The position numbers and the translations under genes are program-made. A stretch of DNA of 35,576 nucleotides from Treponema sp. (GTDB taxonomy: Bacteria; Spirochaetota; Spirochaetia; Treponematales; Breznakiellaceae), in assembly GCA_031266875.1 (NCBI GenBank), contig JAISAE010000053.1, positions 1 through 35,576 on the forward strand, read 5' to 3'. Shown here one piece after another: positions 8,808 through 16,267 of this stretch. The first letter of the stretch is position 1, and each line of letters opens with the position of its first letter. Under the pieces are notes generated by a model, which searched no databases, had not been told where the DNA came from, and saw nothing but the letters and a program-made list of their open reading frames with translations.

Positions 8808-9854
8808 TTATACCCGTAGATAGATATTTTCTCCAACACCCCAGAGGTTACGCGCCTGAATCCGCGTTCCCTGAGCGTCAAGAAGAATGCCGTTAAAATA
8901 ACCTAATGGCATATCATACTCTGACTTTGCCACTAGTATATCCAGAACGTTATGAGCCGGTTCCACCGGCGTAAACACAAGGTCTACCATGCCCTCCATA
9001 TCCTGTATGATCCAGTCTGAGTCAGGACCCTTGGGCATGGTAATACGGACTGGTGGCAGAGGAGTGAGGCGTCCATTTACCCAGAGCGCATTTTCATTAT
9101 TCGTAAAAGACTCCTTTGTTTGATTATCGGCAATACTGAAGCCGTAACGCCCCTGTTCATCAATGGTAAATGCGGTACACCACTTCGCCCGCGTCTGATA
9201 AGGAAAGTAGCCCTTGAAGTCGCCAAAGAAACCCTGCGTATGCTCTTTATCCATGACGATATGCCGCCCGTCAAATACGATATCCCCCTGTACCGGACAG
9301 ATGACCTTAAACACGCTCATACAGCGCCGCTCGGAGAATAGAAGGTTCACTGCCAGCGGTGTGGTCTTGCTTTGATTGACATCATACTTCATATGCGCTG
9401 TAAACGCGGTTCGCTTTCGCTGCGCGTCAATGTGAAGGTCAAAACGTATGGTATCAGCTTCAAGCCAGTCATGGATACGAAAGAAGAACCTATAAGAGTG
9501 GCTATCTATGGAAGCATTAGAGAGTGTCGAAGGAATATGCCAGCCGCTAAAAGGAAGGAACTTACTGAACTTGAAGAGCTGTTTCGCTCCTTTGTCATAG
9601 AGTAACGCCTGCGCCCAACGAAAGGTTTTGAAGTTACCGAGTAAGGCGCTAAGGCAAAACCGTTCATCCTGTATCAGAAAGGTTTCCCATTCCTTAAGGC
9701 GCAGGTCTTGTATCCACTTGGGGAACGGGAAAAAGAATGGTCGCTCGATATCAAGGAGGTTGGTGGCCTCAAAGGGCGTAACCCAGGTTCCTTGGAGAGG
9801 CTTTCCCTGTTCAACGGGACTGCTTCTAGGTGGCTGTATTTCCCGCGTATACAT
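8808..9854 (-). CDS. DUF2804 domain protein
   Basis: 348 aa. Several stretches match my memory of the DUF2804 family: LRLKEWETFLIQ near the N-terminus, FGDFKGYFPYQTRAKWCTAF in the middle, and near the end a W-x-I-x-D-x-EG-x-VDL-x-F pattern followed by FNGILLDAQG and NLWGVGENIYL. The biochemical function of the family is not established. The N-terminus EIQPPRSSPVEQGKPLQG agrees with the family's usual start, supporting ATG 9852-9854. No Shine-Dalgarno sequence is present and a TATACT box lies only 6 bp upstream, so the mRNA may be leaderless. It is the first gene of a tight pair with the 679-residue protein. Confidence 0.7.
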   Translation of the reverse strand: MYTREIQPPRSSPVEQGKPLQGTWVTPFEATNLLDIERPFFFPFPKWIQDLRLKEWETFLIQDERFCLSALLGNFKTFRWAQALLYDKGAKQLFKFSKFLPFSGWHIPSTLSNASIDSHSYRFFFRIHDWLEADTIRFDLHIDAQRKRTAFTAHMKYDVNQSKTTPLAVNLLFSERRCMSVFKVICPVQGDIVFDGRHIVMDKEHTQGFFGDFKGYFPYQTRAKWCTAFTIDEQGRYGFSIADNQTKESFTNNENALWVNGRLTPLPPVRITMPKGPDSDWIIQDMEGMVDLVFTPVEPAHNVLDILVAKSEYDMPLGYFNGILLDAQGTRIQARNLWGVGENIYLRV

Positions 9855-9860
9855 CTAACT

Positions 9861-9869
9861 AGTATACCA
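9861..9869 (-). promoter_or_regulatory. Extended -10 box, possible leaderless start
   Basis: On the minus strand TGGTATACT forms an extended -10 element (TATACT at 9861-9866). Transcription would begin about 7 bases later, at or next to the ATG at 9854. I see no convincing -35 element. Confidence 0.35.
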
Positions 9870-9921
9870 TATATCAATAAAATCGTACACCATATATTAA
9901 AATGCGGCATTACATTCAAGT

Positions 9922-11397
9922 CTACGGCGATTGAAAGTGCCAAACCGCTGTGGAAAGCGTCGAAGAGAACGGGTTCTGTCTGGTAAAATCAGGAAGCCAG
10001 TCTGAATCTGGTGTCAGTTCCTGATAAAAACCGTCTTCTATACCGAATTCCTCAAGCCACCCAAGCACGGTCTCATAGTCCTGTTCGCTCATAAAGCGTT
10101 TCGGCGCGTCTTTCACGCGCATGTCCATGCCTCTTGGCAGCGTGTACTGGGTCATCACCGAAATCAGCGCCCGTCCCTGACAATGTTCCGCAAACCAGCG
10201 AAGCGTCTTCCGAGTGGCCTCAAGGTAGCCGGGAAGCACGAGATGCCGGATAATGACCCCGCTCGTCAGCGTGGAGCTGGCTGAGGCTCTCAAGGCCCGC
10301 GTATCCAGCATACGCAGAATCGCCTTTGTAGCGTATTCGGGATAATCTGGCGCGTTGAAGAAATGGGCTGCAAGGTTTGGGTCAAGGGTCTTGAGATCAG
10401 GCAGGTACACATCAATTACGTCGTCAAGGAGGGAGAGCGCCTCAAGGCTCTCATACGCTGAGGAGTTCCAGAGCGTGGGTATGACAAGGCCGCCGGCACG
10501 CGCCTGTTTAAGACCGGCGACAATGGCTGGAATCGCGTGGGTTCCGGTAACGATGTTGATGTTTTCCGCGCCCAGCGCCTGAAGCTGCAGACAAATGGCG
10601 ACAAATTCTGTTATGGCTACCTCTCGTCCCATGCCTTTATGGGAGATTTGGTAGTTCTGGCAGAAGGCACAGCCCAGGTTACAGCCGCTGACGAATATTG
10701 CGCCGGAGCCGCCAGTGCCAGAGACGGGCGGCTCCTCGCCACGGTGTATGGATGCCGCAGCAAGGCGAAGTGTGGCGCTTTCGCCACAGTAACCACGCTC
10801 GCCTGCCGTGCGGTTAACGCCACAATGCCGAGGACAGAGCAGGCAGTGTTTACTTTCAATCCATGCGCTCGAATGGAACGCGACAGCATCCTCACTGTGA
10901 GGTTTAATACCCCGCTGGGGTTCTTTATTGAAGTCTCCACGCACTCTCGCTCGTTCCCGCGCAATGACGCTCTGTTCAAGACGTTTCATGCTTCGCTTGA
11001 AGCGTTCCTTGTTACTTAGGTTTGCCGTATCCTCCTCAACAGGTTTAGACGGCGTTTCAGGCAGTCGTGGTTCAGGCATCCGTATTGCAGGCGTAAACGG
11101 CGTCCGGCTCAAGCGGAAGGATATGCCCACAATGTCGAGGTCAGGGAAGCGGCTCTGGAACTCCTGTAAGAGTTCTGACTGCTTGATTTGCAATATCTGT
11201 ATCCAGCCCGGGTGTTCCGCCTCAATGAGCAATACACGCCGGTCAAACTCCACCACTCGCGTATGACTCTCAGCAGCAGCTATCTTATGCTTGGTAACAA
11301 TCGACGGCCACGCTGAGAAGAGCTTCGACCATGTGTGAATCGAAGTCAGAGTCTTTTGATCAAAGAAGTATGCCAGTAATTCGCCCGCTTTTTTCAT
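9922..11397 (-). CDS. DciA/DUF721 domain fused to COG1313 radical-SAM protein
   Basis: One uninterrupted 491-residue ORF. Residues 1-100 resemble DUF721/DciA (VLLIEAEHPGWIQILQIKQS), a family known for loading the replicative helicase. A charged linker (about 105-165) leads to a PflX/COG1313 radical-SAM module. That module has an N-terminal cysteine cluster CLLCPRHCGVNRTAGERGYC (C185, C188, C192, C204), then the CX3CX2C cluster motif at C239, C243 and C246 (GCNLGCAFCQNY) and a TIM-barrel remainder. In other genomes, as I recall them, these are separate proteins. The linker end (FKRSMKRLEQSVIARER) resembles the natural C-terminus of treponemal DUF721 proteins, which suggests loss of a stop codon. 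Internal initiation, for example at the GTG of residue 152, cannot be excluded. No good ribosome-binding site precedes ATG 11397. Confidence 0.8.
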   Translation of the reverse strand: MKKAGELLAYFFDQKTLTSIHTWSKLFSAWPSIVTKHKIAAAESHTRVVEFDRRVLLIEAEHPGWIQILQIKQSELLQEFQSRFPDLDIVGISFRLSRTPFTPAIRMPEPRLPETPSKPVEEDTANLSNKERFKRSMKRLEQSVIARERARVRGDFNKEPQRGIKPHSEDAVAFHSSAWIESKHCLLCPRHCGVNRTAGERGYCGESATLRLAAASIHRGEEPPVSGTGGSGAIFVSGCNLGCAFCQNYQISHKGMGREVAITEFVAICLQLQALGAENINIVTGTHAIPAIVAGLKQARAGGLVIPTLWNSSAYESLEALSLLDDVIDVYLPDLKTLDPNLAAHFFNAPDYPEYATKAILRMLDTRALRASASSTLTSGVIIRHLVLPGYLEATRKTLRWFAEHCQGRALISVMTQYTLPRGMDMRVKDAPKRFMSEQDYETVLGWLEEFGIEDGFYQELTPDSDWLPDFTRQNPFSSTLSTAVWHFQSP

Positions 11398-11418
11398 TGT
11401 GAGATTTATCTTCTCACA
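11398..11418 (-). promoter_or_regulatory. Inverted repeat abutting the start of the fusion gene
   Basis: TGTGAG (11398-11403) and CTCACA (11413-11418) are separated by 9 bp, directly next to the start codon. It occupies the ribosome-binding region and could be a protein-binding operator or an RNA hairpin. No binding factor can be assigned. Confidence 0.4.
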
Positions 11419-11467
11419 AACTACTCACGTTGAAAAGGCTAGACCGTGAACAGCCGGCAATTCCACT

Positions 11468-11570
11468 CTTTGCTGTGTCTGACCCTCTTCCCTAGCTCAC
11501 AGCGGCCTTGCCTGGGAAGCATAGGCCATTGAATTGAATTGGCTAAAAGGATCAGACACGCACAGCAAAG
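11468..11570. repeat. Imperfect long inverted repeat, possible decayed mobile element
   Basis: The left arm CTTTGCTGTG-TCTGACCCT (11468-11486) is matched in reverse complement by 11548-11570, with a 4-base insertion and one mismatch. Inner arms also pair: CTTCCCT (from 11487) with GGGAAG around 11514-11519. The whole could fold as a long hairpin of about 100 bp. No transposase or target duplication is seen. Confidence 0.45.
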
Positions 11571-11739
11571 GGTGATACACTGTTAACCTGAACATTCGGC
11601 AGTATAACGCAAACGTAGACAGCTTACTATAGACCTTCGCCGTTATAACCGGAACCATGACGGTTATAATCGGAGGATTCGCCGTTATAACTGGAACTAT
11701 CCATCTTGTAAGTTTAATCATCTATAGTATATCGTAAGG
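11571..11739. other. Intergenic stretch with degenerate CCGTTATAA repeats
   Basis: Three copies of a short motif occur at about 11638-11700: CGCCGTTATAACCGGAAC, then ACGGTTATAATCGGA, then CGCCGTTATAACTGGAAC. Spacing is irregular. It looks like the decayed end of another tandem array. No credible gene is present on either strand. Confidence 0.5.
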
Positions 11740-11740
11740 G

Positions 11741-11854
11741 CTTGACAGTATAACGCTGGAACTGGTTAATTCGGCGTTTGACACGAATCCGCCCCTTGTG
11801 CTTGAGTTTGAGGAGCATGAGTGTGGGGAAAAGGTGTTCATGTGCGACAGGTGA
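11741..11854 (+). pseudogene. Short gene fragment, unknown
   Basis: An open stretch of about 37 codons reads LDSITLELVNSAFDTNPP and on to GEKVFMCDR before TGA 11852-11854. The composition looks like genuine protein, but there is no start or ribosome-binding site and no complete domain. It begins at a TTGACA (11742-11747) that also matches a -35 box, with GTTAAT (11765-11770) 17 bp later. I treat it as a remnant; its family is not recognised. Confidence 0.35.
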
Positions 11855-11927
11855 GAAATCTAACGGGAAGGGAAAAAGGCTCGATGGGGGATATAGAGGA
11901 AGTGATCATTCCTTAAAAGGGGAATCC

Positions 11928-12159
11928 ATGCTGGAAACGAAAGTTTACCTGGACAGCAGCTGTTACAATCGCTCCTATGACGATGTGGAAAATCAACCTT
12001 TGTCCCGGTATGACCGTGGAAGAAATCAGCGATGCTGCCGATGCGTATTGCCGGGAAAATCCATAAAACATTTTGACGCTGTTCACGGGACACAGCGACG
12101 TGAAGCTTGTCGCGCTGTTGTTCATTGATAAAGACCGGTATCTGGTCGTCCCATTGTGA
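11928..12159 (+). pseudogene. Remnant of a PIN-domain toxin joined to another gene tail
   Basis: ATG 11928 follows an AAAGGGG ribosome-binding site. Its first codons read METKVYLDSSCYNRSYDD-like sequence (M-L-ETKVYLDSSCYNRSYDD), the start of PIN-domain RNase toxins, where the first Asp is a metal ligand. After about 25 residues the frame turns into low-complexity Arg/Cys sequence and stops at 12128. In another frame (from 11977) a different protein tail is readable: CPGMTVEEISDAADAYCREN, then an in-frame TAA at 12064, then LTLFTGHSDVKLVALLF and a TGA at 12157. Both parts are broken. They abut the sialidase gene. Confidence 0.6.
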
Positions 12160-12176
12160 GCATAGAGGAGCCTACT

Positions 12177-13307
12177 ATGGAACTACTTAAGCGAAAGACG
12201 ATCTATTGCGATGGAGAATATGTGTCCTTCCCCAACCTTGCATGGCTGGATAATGACACGCTTGCCTGCTTTTTCCGGCACGCCAAAGACCGGCAAAAAG
12301 ACGGTGGCGCAGTTACCCATATTGATCCTACGGCAAAGGATGTGTTCATCGTGTCAAAGGACAATGGCGAGACTTTTTTGACCGAGCCGTATATCGTGCT
12401 AGATGACGACATGAGCGAACAGGACCCTTGCGTAACGGTGCTGACCGGTGGGCGGGCGCTGATGACCTGCTTCCGTTGGCAGTTTGTGCCAACGGGCGAG
12501 GGTGGCAGAGTCTGGGGCGAGGCGCTGTTCAAGCGCTACGGCAGGAGTCGCGTCAATATCGGTGGTCTTCACGTCTCTGACACCTTTAACATCGGTTTCA
12601 GTGTCAGCGTGTCCGACGACAAGGGTAAGATATGGCGACACCTGCCAGTGATACAGCCGGAAGGCTATGTGCCGGGTTCGGCGGTGCGTGGCAACATCGT
12701 GGAACTGCCAGACGGCAGATTGCTGTTACCATTCTACGGGGTAAAGGAAATCGGCTGGCTAGCAAGCTGTGGCCTTATGGAATCACAGGATCAAGGGGAG
12801 AGCTGGCGCTTCCTGAGCGAAACAGCCTTTGACCGTGAAAAGAACTTTCTGGAACCAGCGCTGTTCCGCACACAAAGCGGGCGGCTCATCAGCCTCTTTC
12901 GTACCCAAAGCGATTTTTTGAAAACCGGCGTTGACTTTGAATCAAGCTACCTCAACCTGCACATTTCGATTTCTACCGACAATGGCAATACCTTCAGTCT
13001 TGCCCGCGAAATCCCCGGTCTCTTCGGCAGTAACCCTTTCCATGCGCTCCAGCTCCGTAACGGCAAAGTCTTTGTGAGCTACGGTTATCGTCGCGCCCCT
13101 TTCGGCATACGTGCCAAGCTCTGCGACGCCGAGTTGAGCAACCTTGTCACTGCGCCGGAATTCATTATTGTTGCCGACGCGCCTAACGGCGATCTCGGCT
13201 ATACCCATGCGGTTCAACTCAAAGACGGCCGCATTTTGCTCGCTTACTACATCGCGGACAGGGACGGTACGCGATGCATTGAGGGCGCTTTCCTAAACGC
13301 TGATTAA
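12177..13307 (+). CDS. Sialidase-like (BNR/Asp-box) glycosidase
   Basis: 376 aa from ATG 12177, chosen because GAGGAG lies 6 bases before it; the in-frame GTG at 12156 has no such site. Four Asp-box motifs of beta-propeller sialidases are visible: VSKDNGETF, VSDDKGKIW, ESQDQGESW and STDNGNTF. An Arg-containing FFRHAKDRQ stretch near the N-terminus and ALFRTQSGRLISLFRTQ in the middle are compatible with the arginine-rich active site. There is no signal peptide, so the protein is probably cytoplasmic and would act on imported oligosaccharides. Exact specificity cannot be told; related proteins include exo-alpha-sialidases and unclassified glycosidases. It stands alone between pseudogene debris and the ygiW-like gene. 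Confidence 0.8.
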   Translation: MELLKRKTIYCDGEYVSFPNLAWLDNDTLACFFRHAKDRQKDGGAVTHIDPTAKDVFIVSKDNGETFLTEPYIVLDDDMSEQDPCVTVLTGGRALMTCFRWQFVPTGEGGRVWGEALFKRYGRSRVNIGGLHVSDTFNIGFSVSVSDDKGKIWRHLPVIQPEGYVPGSAVRGNIVELPDGRLLLPFYGVKEIGWLASCGLMESQDQGESWRFLSETAFDREKNFLEPALFRTQSGRLISLFRTQSDFLKTGVDFESSYLNLHISISTDNGNTFSLAREIPGLFGSNPFHALQLRNGKVFVSYGYRRAPFGIRAKLCDAELSNLVTAPEFIIVADAPNGDLGYTHAVQLKDGRILLAYYIADRDGTRCIEGAFLNAD

Positions 13308-13316
13308 CGTTTCGGT

Positions 13317-13352
13317 GGTATACGGCATTTTGTCAGACCCGAAGCGTATACC
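13317..13352 (+). other. Hairpin downstream of the sialidase gene
   Basis: GGTATACG (13317-13324) pairs with CGTATACC (13345-13352) across a 20-base loop, 9 bp after the stop codon. There is no T-tract, so termination is uncertain; it may serve as a 3' stabiliser. Confidence 0.35.
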
Positions 13353-13394
13353 GAACTGTCATGTGCCATTTGTCCGTACTCTATTTACTCTATT

Positions 13395-13769
13395 TTATAG
13401 TTTCCTTATGCTTTGTACTGTTACATAATGAGGCACCCATTGTCCACGCTGATTCCAAACAACTCCTCGTATTTCAACGGTATCATTTTCATCCACAGAA
13501 ACATCTCCCCATATCTTATCCTCTATTAGCACGAGTATTTCTCCCGTATCATCAGAAAATACATATTGTCTAGGCATTACAAACCGCTCTATCTTACCTT
13601 GTAAGATTACAGAAGCGTAACGGGGAAGATCGTAACCGGGAAGATTTTTAGCTTCCTCAACTGTTACAGGAGTCATTCCAGGACCTTTATAGCCGCCTTG
13701 TTGAGCATAAGCGGCAAATGTAAGCGACACGACCAGGTAAACCAGCAAAACAAGCTGTTTTTTATTCAT
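13395..13769 (-). CDS. Secreted YgiW/YdeI-type OB-fold protein
   Basis: 124 aa. ATG 13767-13769 follows GGAGG by 6 bases, so it is preferred over the ATG four codons upstream. A signal peptide covers residues 1-22 (LVLLVYLVVSLTFAAYA, cut before QQGG). The mature part matches the BOF domain of YgiW/YdeI/NirD-like stress proteins: GPGMTPVTVEEAKNL, then VILQGKIERFV, YVFSDDTGEILVLIEDKIWG, and DTVEIRGVV. In enterobacteria such periplasmic proteins protect against peroxide, cationic peptides or metals; here the role is by analogy. A good promoter lies upstream on the same strand. Confidence 0.9.
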   Translation of the reverse strand: MNKKQLVLLVYLVVSLTFAAYAQQGGYKGPGMTPVTVEEAKNLPGYDLPRYASVILQGKIERFVMPRQYVFSDDTGEILVLIEDKIWGDVSVDENDTVEIRGVVWNQRGQWVPHYVTVQSIRKL

Positions 13770-13799
13770 ATTATCCTCCATGAATAATGTTAATGATTG

Positions 13800-13829
13800 A
13801 TTTTATTACTACACAATACTTTTTGTCAA
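13800..13829 (-). promoter_or_regulatory. Promoter of the ygiW-like gene
   Basis: On the minus strand TTGACA (13824-13829) is followed after 18 bp by TAAAAT (13800-13805). Start of transcription would be about 20 bp before the ribosome-binding site. An A/T-rich element, duplicated 190 bp away, lies just upstream of the -35. Confidence 0.55.
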
Positions 13830-13831
13830 TA

Positions 13832-13854
13832 TTTTTTTGAAAAAGTTTAGGACA
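13832..13854. repeat. Direct repeat copy 1 (T-tract + GAAAAAGTTTAGGACA)
   Basis: A T-tract followed by GAAAAAGTTTAGGACA. The same 23 bases recur at 14024-14047. This copy sits 2 bp upstream of the -35 box of the ygiW-like gene, where an UP-element would lie. Confidence 0.8.
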
Positions 13855-14023
13855 GTGAAAGGGAAGGGAAAAATGCATCTTGCTTACCGGCAGGGAGTCT
13901 GGCTCTTATAGGTAGAGATTCATCTAAGTAATTGTTCTATAATGAATAAGCAAGGTATTGAGAGGATGGGGCGCAATAGTCGCTACTTAGAAAAAAGGCT
14001 GCAGCGTTAGTTTCCTGATGACA

Positions 14024-14047
14024 TTTTTTTTGAAAAAGTTTAGGACA
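14024..14047. repeat. Direct repeat copy 2
   Basis: Same sequence as 13832-13854, with one extra T. It is followed by ACAAATGGCAT; a similar GGACAAATGGCA occurs in inverted orientation at about 13361-13377, on the other side of the ygiW-like gene. The intervening stretch 13855-14023 holds no recognisable gene. Confidence 0.8.
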
Positions 14048-14127
14048 AATGGCATATAACGGCTGTTACCTACCGACAGCGAAGTGTTCCTTGACAAGGA
14101 TAGTCCCCATAGTGTCGTCGGTATTAG

Positions 14128-14630
14128 CAACCGGGTGGGGTAACGATCCAAAGGGAGCGTAGTACCAGATATCCACTACCAGATCCCGAAGAGGTAAACC
14201 AGACAGTACAAGCTATGACCGTTTTCGAGATTCCACTCTTGACTAAGGAGCAGGTCCTTCACTTTGACCCGGCACATGAAATTCCAGACCCGAAGGCTCA
14301 TTCAGGGAGTTACCTGGATTATACCCTAGTACCCATGCCTAGACGGTTTCAGGACTACAGTACCGACCTTCGGGCTATGGCGGTCTTCAACAGCCTAATG
14401 GTACCGCTACTCAATCCAGGGGATGTCGCTGTATTTCAGGCCACGGCTGGCTTGGAGACGGGGTCTATGTATACCGAGTCAATGGAGACCTGCATATCGG
14501 CCATGTCCGGTTAGCCAAGGGGTGATACCTTGCGGACGATGAAGCCAAGCCAGAGAAAGAGGTTACCTACGATACTGAGACCTTTGAAGCTATCGGACGG
14601 GTGCGGGCGGTGGTTAGGGAGATCGGTTAA
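14128..14630 (+). pseudogene. Decayed S24/LexA-type repressor-protease gene
   Basis: Frame 1 from about 14128 gives YPLPDPEEVNQTVQ (14170 on), then LLTKEQVLHFDPAHEIPDPK and LRAMAVFNSLMVPLLNPGDVAVFQ. The latter corresponds to the G-D-SM-x-P-x-L-x-x-GD catalytic-serine region of S24 proteins, with the first Gly-Asp altered. At about 14440-14450 the frame shifts, and the continuation reads GWLGDGVYVYRVNGDLHIGH and VRLAKG. An in-frame TGA (14523-14525) follows, and the same frame goes on through YDTETFEAIGRVRAVVREIG to TAA 14628-14630, the usual end of this family. So one frameshift and one internal stop disable it. The DNA-binding N-terminal half is missing or unrecognisable. It is likely a remnant of a phage-type or stress regulator. 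Confidence 0.8.
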
Positions 14631-15063
14631 TATCCGGCTTTCCCTAAAAATGGATGTCCATCTTTCCTGTCTAGCTTTCTGGTCAATTACTTCAAATTTT
14701 GAAGATAATTCTTTGTATATACAAGAGTTATCTTCAATATGTTCAACTTTTTTTTCACAGTAGTTTTCTATGTCCGGCTTTCCACTATCTTTGGGGTAAT
14801 CAAAGGCTTTCCAAGCAGCTTTTTTAGATAAGTCTATATAATACAATGAGTTGAATGGTTTTAAAGGGTTTTAAAGACTTAAGGTAACTCTCGCAGTTTT
14901 GTGGTAGTCTGTGTGGGTTTTTCGCACTTTTTCGCATTTTCTTTTTTCAATCAACATCAGAATTTTCTCTCATCATTTCTTTGTGGCATATAGACTTATT
15001 TTTATTTTTCGCCTTCTGTGCAATTCCTATTTTAAGTGATACCCTACACAAACATTTAGACAT
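14631..15063. other. A/T-rich intergenic region
   Basis: A minus-strand frame begins at 14846 (MYYIDLSKKAAWKAFDYPKD) and is protein-like for about 70 codons, but it then runs into the complement of the S24 remnant. It has no clear ribosome-binding site. It may be a fragment of an unknown gene. The rest (14850-15060) is A/T-rich with a TTTTTCGCA direct repeat and no gene. Confidence 0.35.
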
Positions 15064-15085
15064 TCGTGAGATCGTAATCTCACGA
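15064..15085 (-). other. Hairpin downstream of lptG
   Basis: A perfect 9-bp stem, TCGTGAGAT (15064-15072) with ATCTCACGA (15077-15085) and a four-base loop, lies 60 bp past the lptG stop. It has no T-tract; it could be a 3' end-stabilising or Rho-related structure. Confidence 0.4.
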
Positions 15086-15146
15086 CCATTGAGACCATAG
15101 TCAGACGATCCTTCTGGCCATTATAAACAGCTAAGCTAGCTCCGTG

Positions 15147-16220
15147 TCAGGTCTTGGTGTTCGTCAACAAAACGACTCCAGCAACCACGAAGAGCAGCAC
15201 TGGAAACCACGCGCCCACAATCGGTAAGATATACCCAAGTCTCGCCATCATCATGGTGATCATGTCCGTTACATAAAACAGCACTGATGAACCAAGACTC
15301 GAACCGAGGCTCATAAGCAAAATGTTCTTCTTGAACTTACTGCCCATTGAAATTGAAAGGATCATCACCACAAATGAAACGCAGGGGAAGGAGAAGCGGT
15401 GGTAATAGTCGGCGAGGGCGCTGATAAAGGGAAGACCAGCGGTCTTGAGGTCTTCAATGAGCAGAGCGGCATCCTTCGCGGACAGGTCTTCAACATTCAC
15501 CGCGCTTCGCCTGAACGTGTCCGGGCTTTCACGGTAAACATCGGTTTCGGGAAGCGGGCTGACGCGCATGAAGTCATCCTCCCATTGATACCTAAGTGCA
15601 TTGGAAAAAACCCAATATTCGCCGCTCCACATGGCGCGTGGAGCACGAATCAGCGACTGGAACGAACCATCCTCCCCCTGCTCAATGATGCTGATCCCAT
15701 TCAGGGTTACGGCGCTTACGTCAAAATAATCAACCGAATAGATAAGTCTACCACTCTTTGCCTTGATAACAATGTCTGAGTTACTCTCGCGGTTCGATTC
15801 ATGCAGAAGCGTCCGTGAAAGTTCATTTTTTGCCTTCAACGTGGGAATCACGATCTGGTCTTCAAAGAAAAACGCGAACAGCGAGGCGAAAAGGCCAATG
15901 AGCATTAGCGACATACTGAAACGCCAGAACGGGATACCCGAAGCAAAGACGATGGTAAGCTCGTTTCTGCCATATAGATCGCCCAGGGTATAGGCTCCGG
16001 AAAAGAGCAGGCCAATCGGCATGGCATAGGAAAAACTTTTGGGAAGGTAGAGAAGCGAAACGTGCAAGATTTCTATCAAGGGAACTTCGTAGTTGAGATA
16101 GCGCCAGAGATTGGCAAAGAGATCGACGAGTATAAGCAGTAGCACGAACATTGATACCGCAACGATGAACATGGGTAAAAATTGCTTTACCAGATAGCGA
16201 TCCAGTGTCCGCAGTCTCAA
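15147..16220 (-). CDS. lptG: LptF/LptG-family permease (LptG-like)
   Basis: 357 aa. The start is TTG 16218-16220, supported by AGGAGGG 7-8 bases upstream; the product begins MRLRTLDRYLVKQFLPMF, as LptG proteins do. N-terminal membrane segments lie at about 15-35, 60-80 and 100-120, a periplasmic beta-jellyroll domain in the middle, and three more membrane segments in the last 100 residues. In the Lpt system LptF and LptG form the membrane channel that, with the ATPase LptB, extracts lipopolysaccharide from the inner membrane. Which glycolipid is moved in a spirochaete is not evident. The lptF-like gene is 47 bp upstream, in the same operon as pnp. Confidence 0.8.
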   Translation of the reverse strand: MRLRTLDRYLVKQFLPMFIVAVSMFVLLLILVDLFANLWRYLNYEVPLIEILHVSLLYLPKSFSYAMPIGLLFSGAYTLGDLYGRNELTIVFASGIPFWRFSMSLMLIGLFASLFAFFFEDQIVIPTLKAKNELSRTLLHESNRESNSDIVIKAKSGRLIYSVDYFDVSAVTLNGISIIEQGEDGSFQSLIRAPRAMWSGEYWVFSNALRYQWEDDFMRVSPLPETDVYRESPDTFRRSAVNVEDLSAKDAALLIEDLKTAGLPFISALADYYHRFSFPCVSFVVMILSISMGSKFKKNILLMSLGSSLGSSVLFYVTDMITMMMARLGYILPIVGAWFPVLLFVVAGVVLLTNTKT

Positions 16221-16267
16221 TGTCTGACCCTCCTAATCGGCACAGCCCCAGCGTCTAACCCCAATCG

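Noticed and set aside
11497-11721. 74-codon minus-strand frame
   Set aside because: Built from the degenerate CCGTTATAA repeats and the inverted-repeat element; no ribosome-binding site.
14523-14525. Recoded TGA (tryptophan or selenocysteine) in the S24 gene
   Set aside because: A frameshift is also present, no selenocysteine element is evident, and other genes in the window use TGA as stop.
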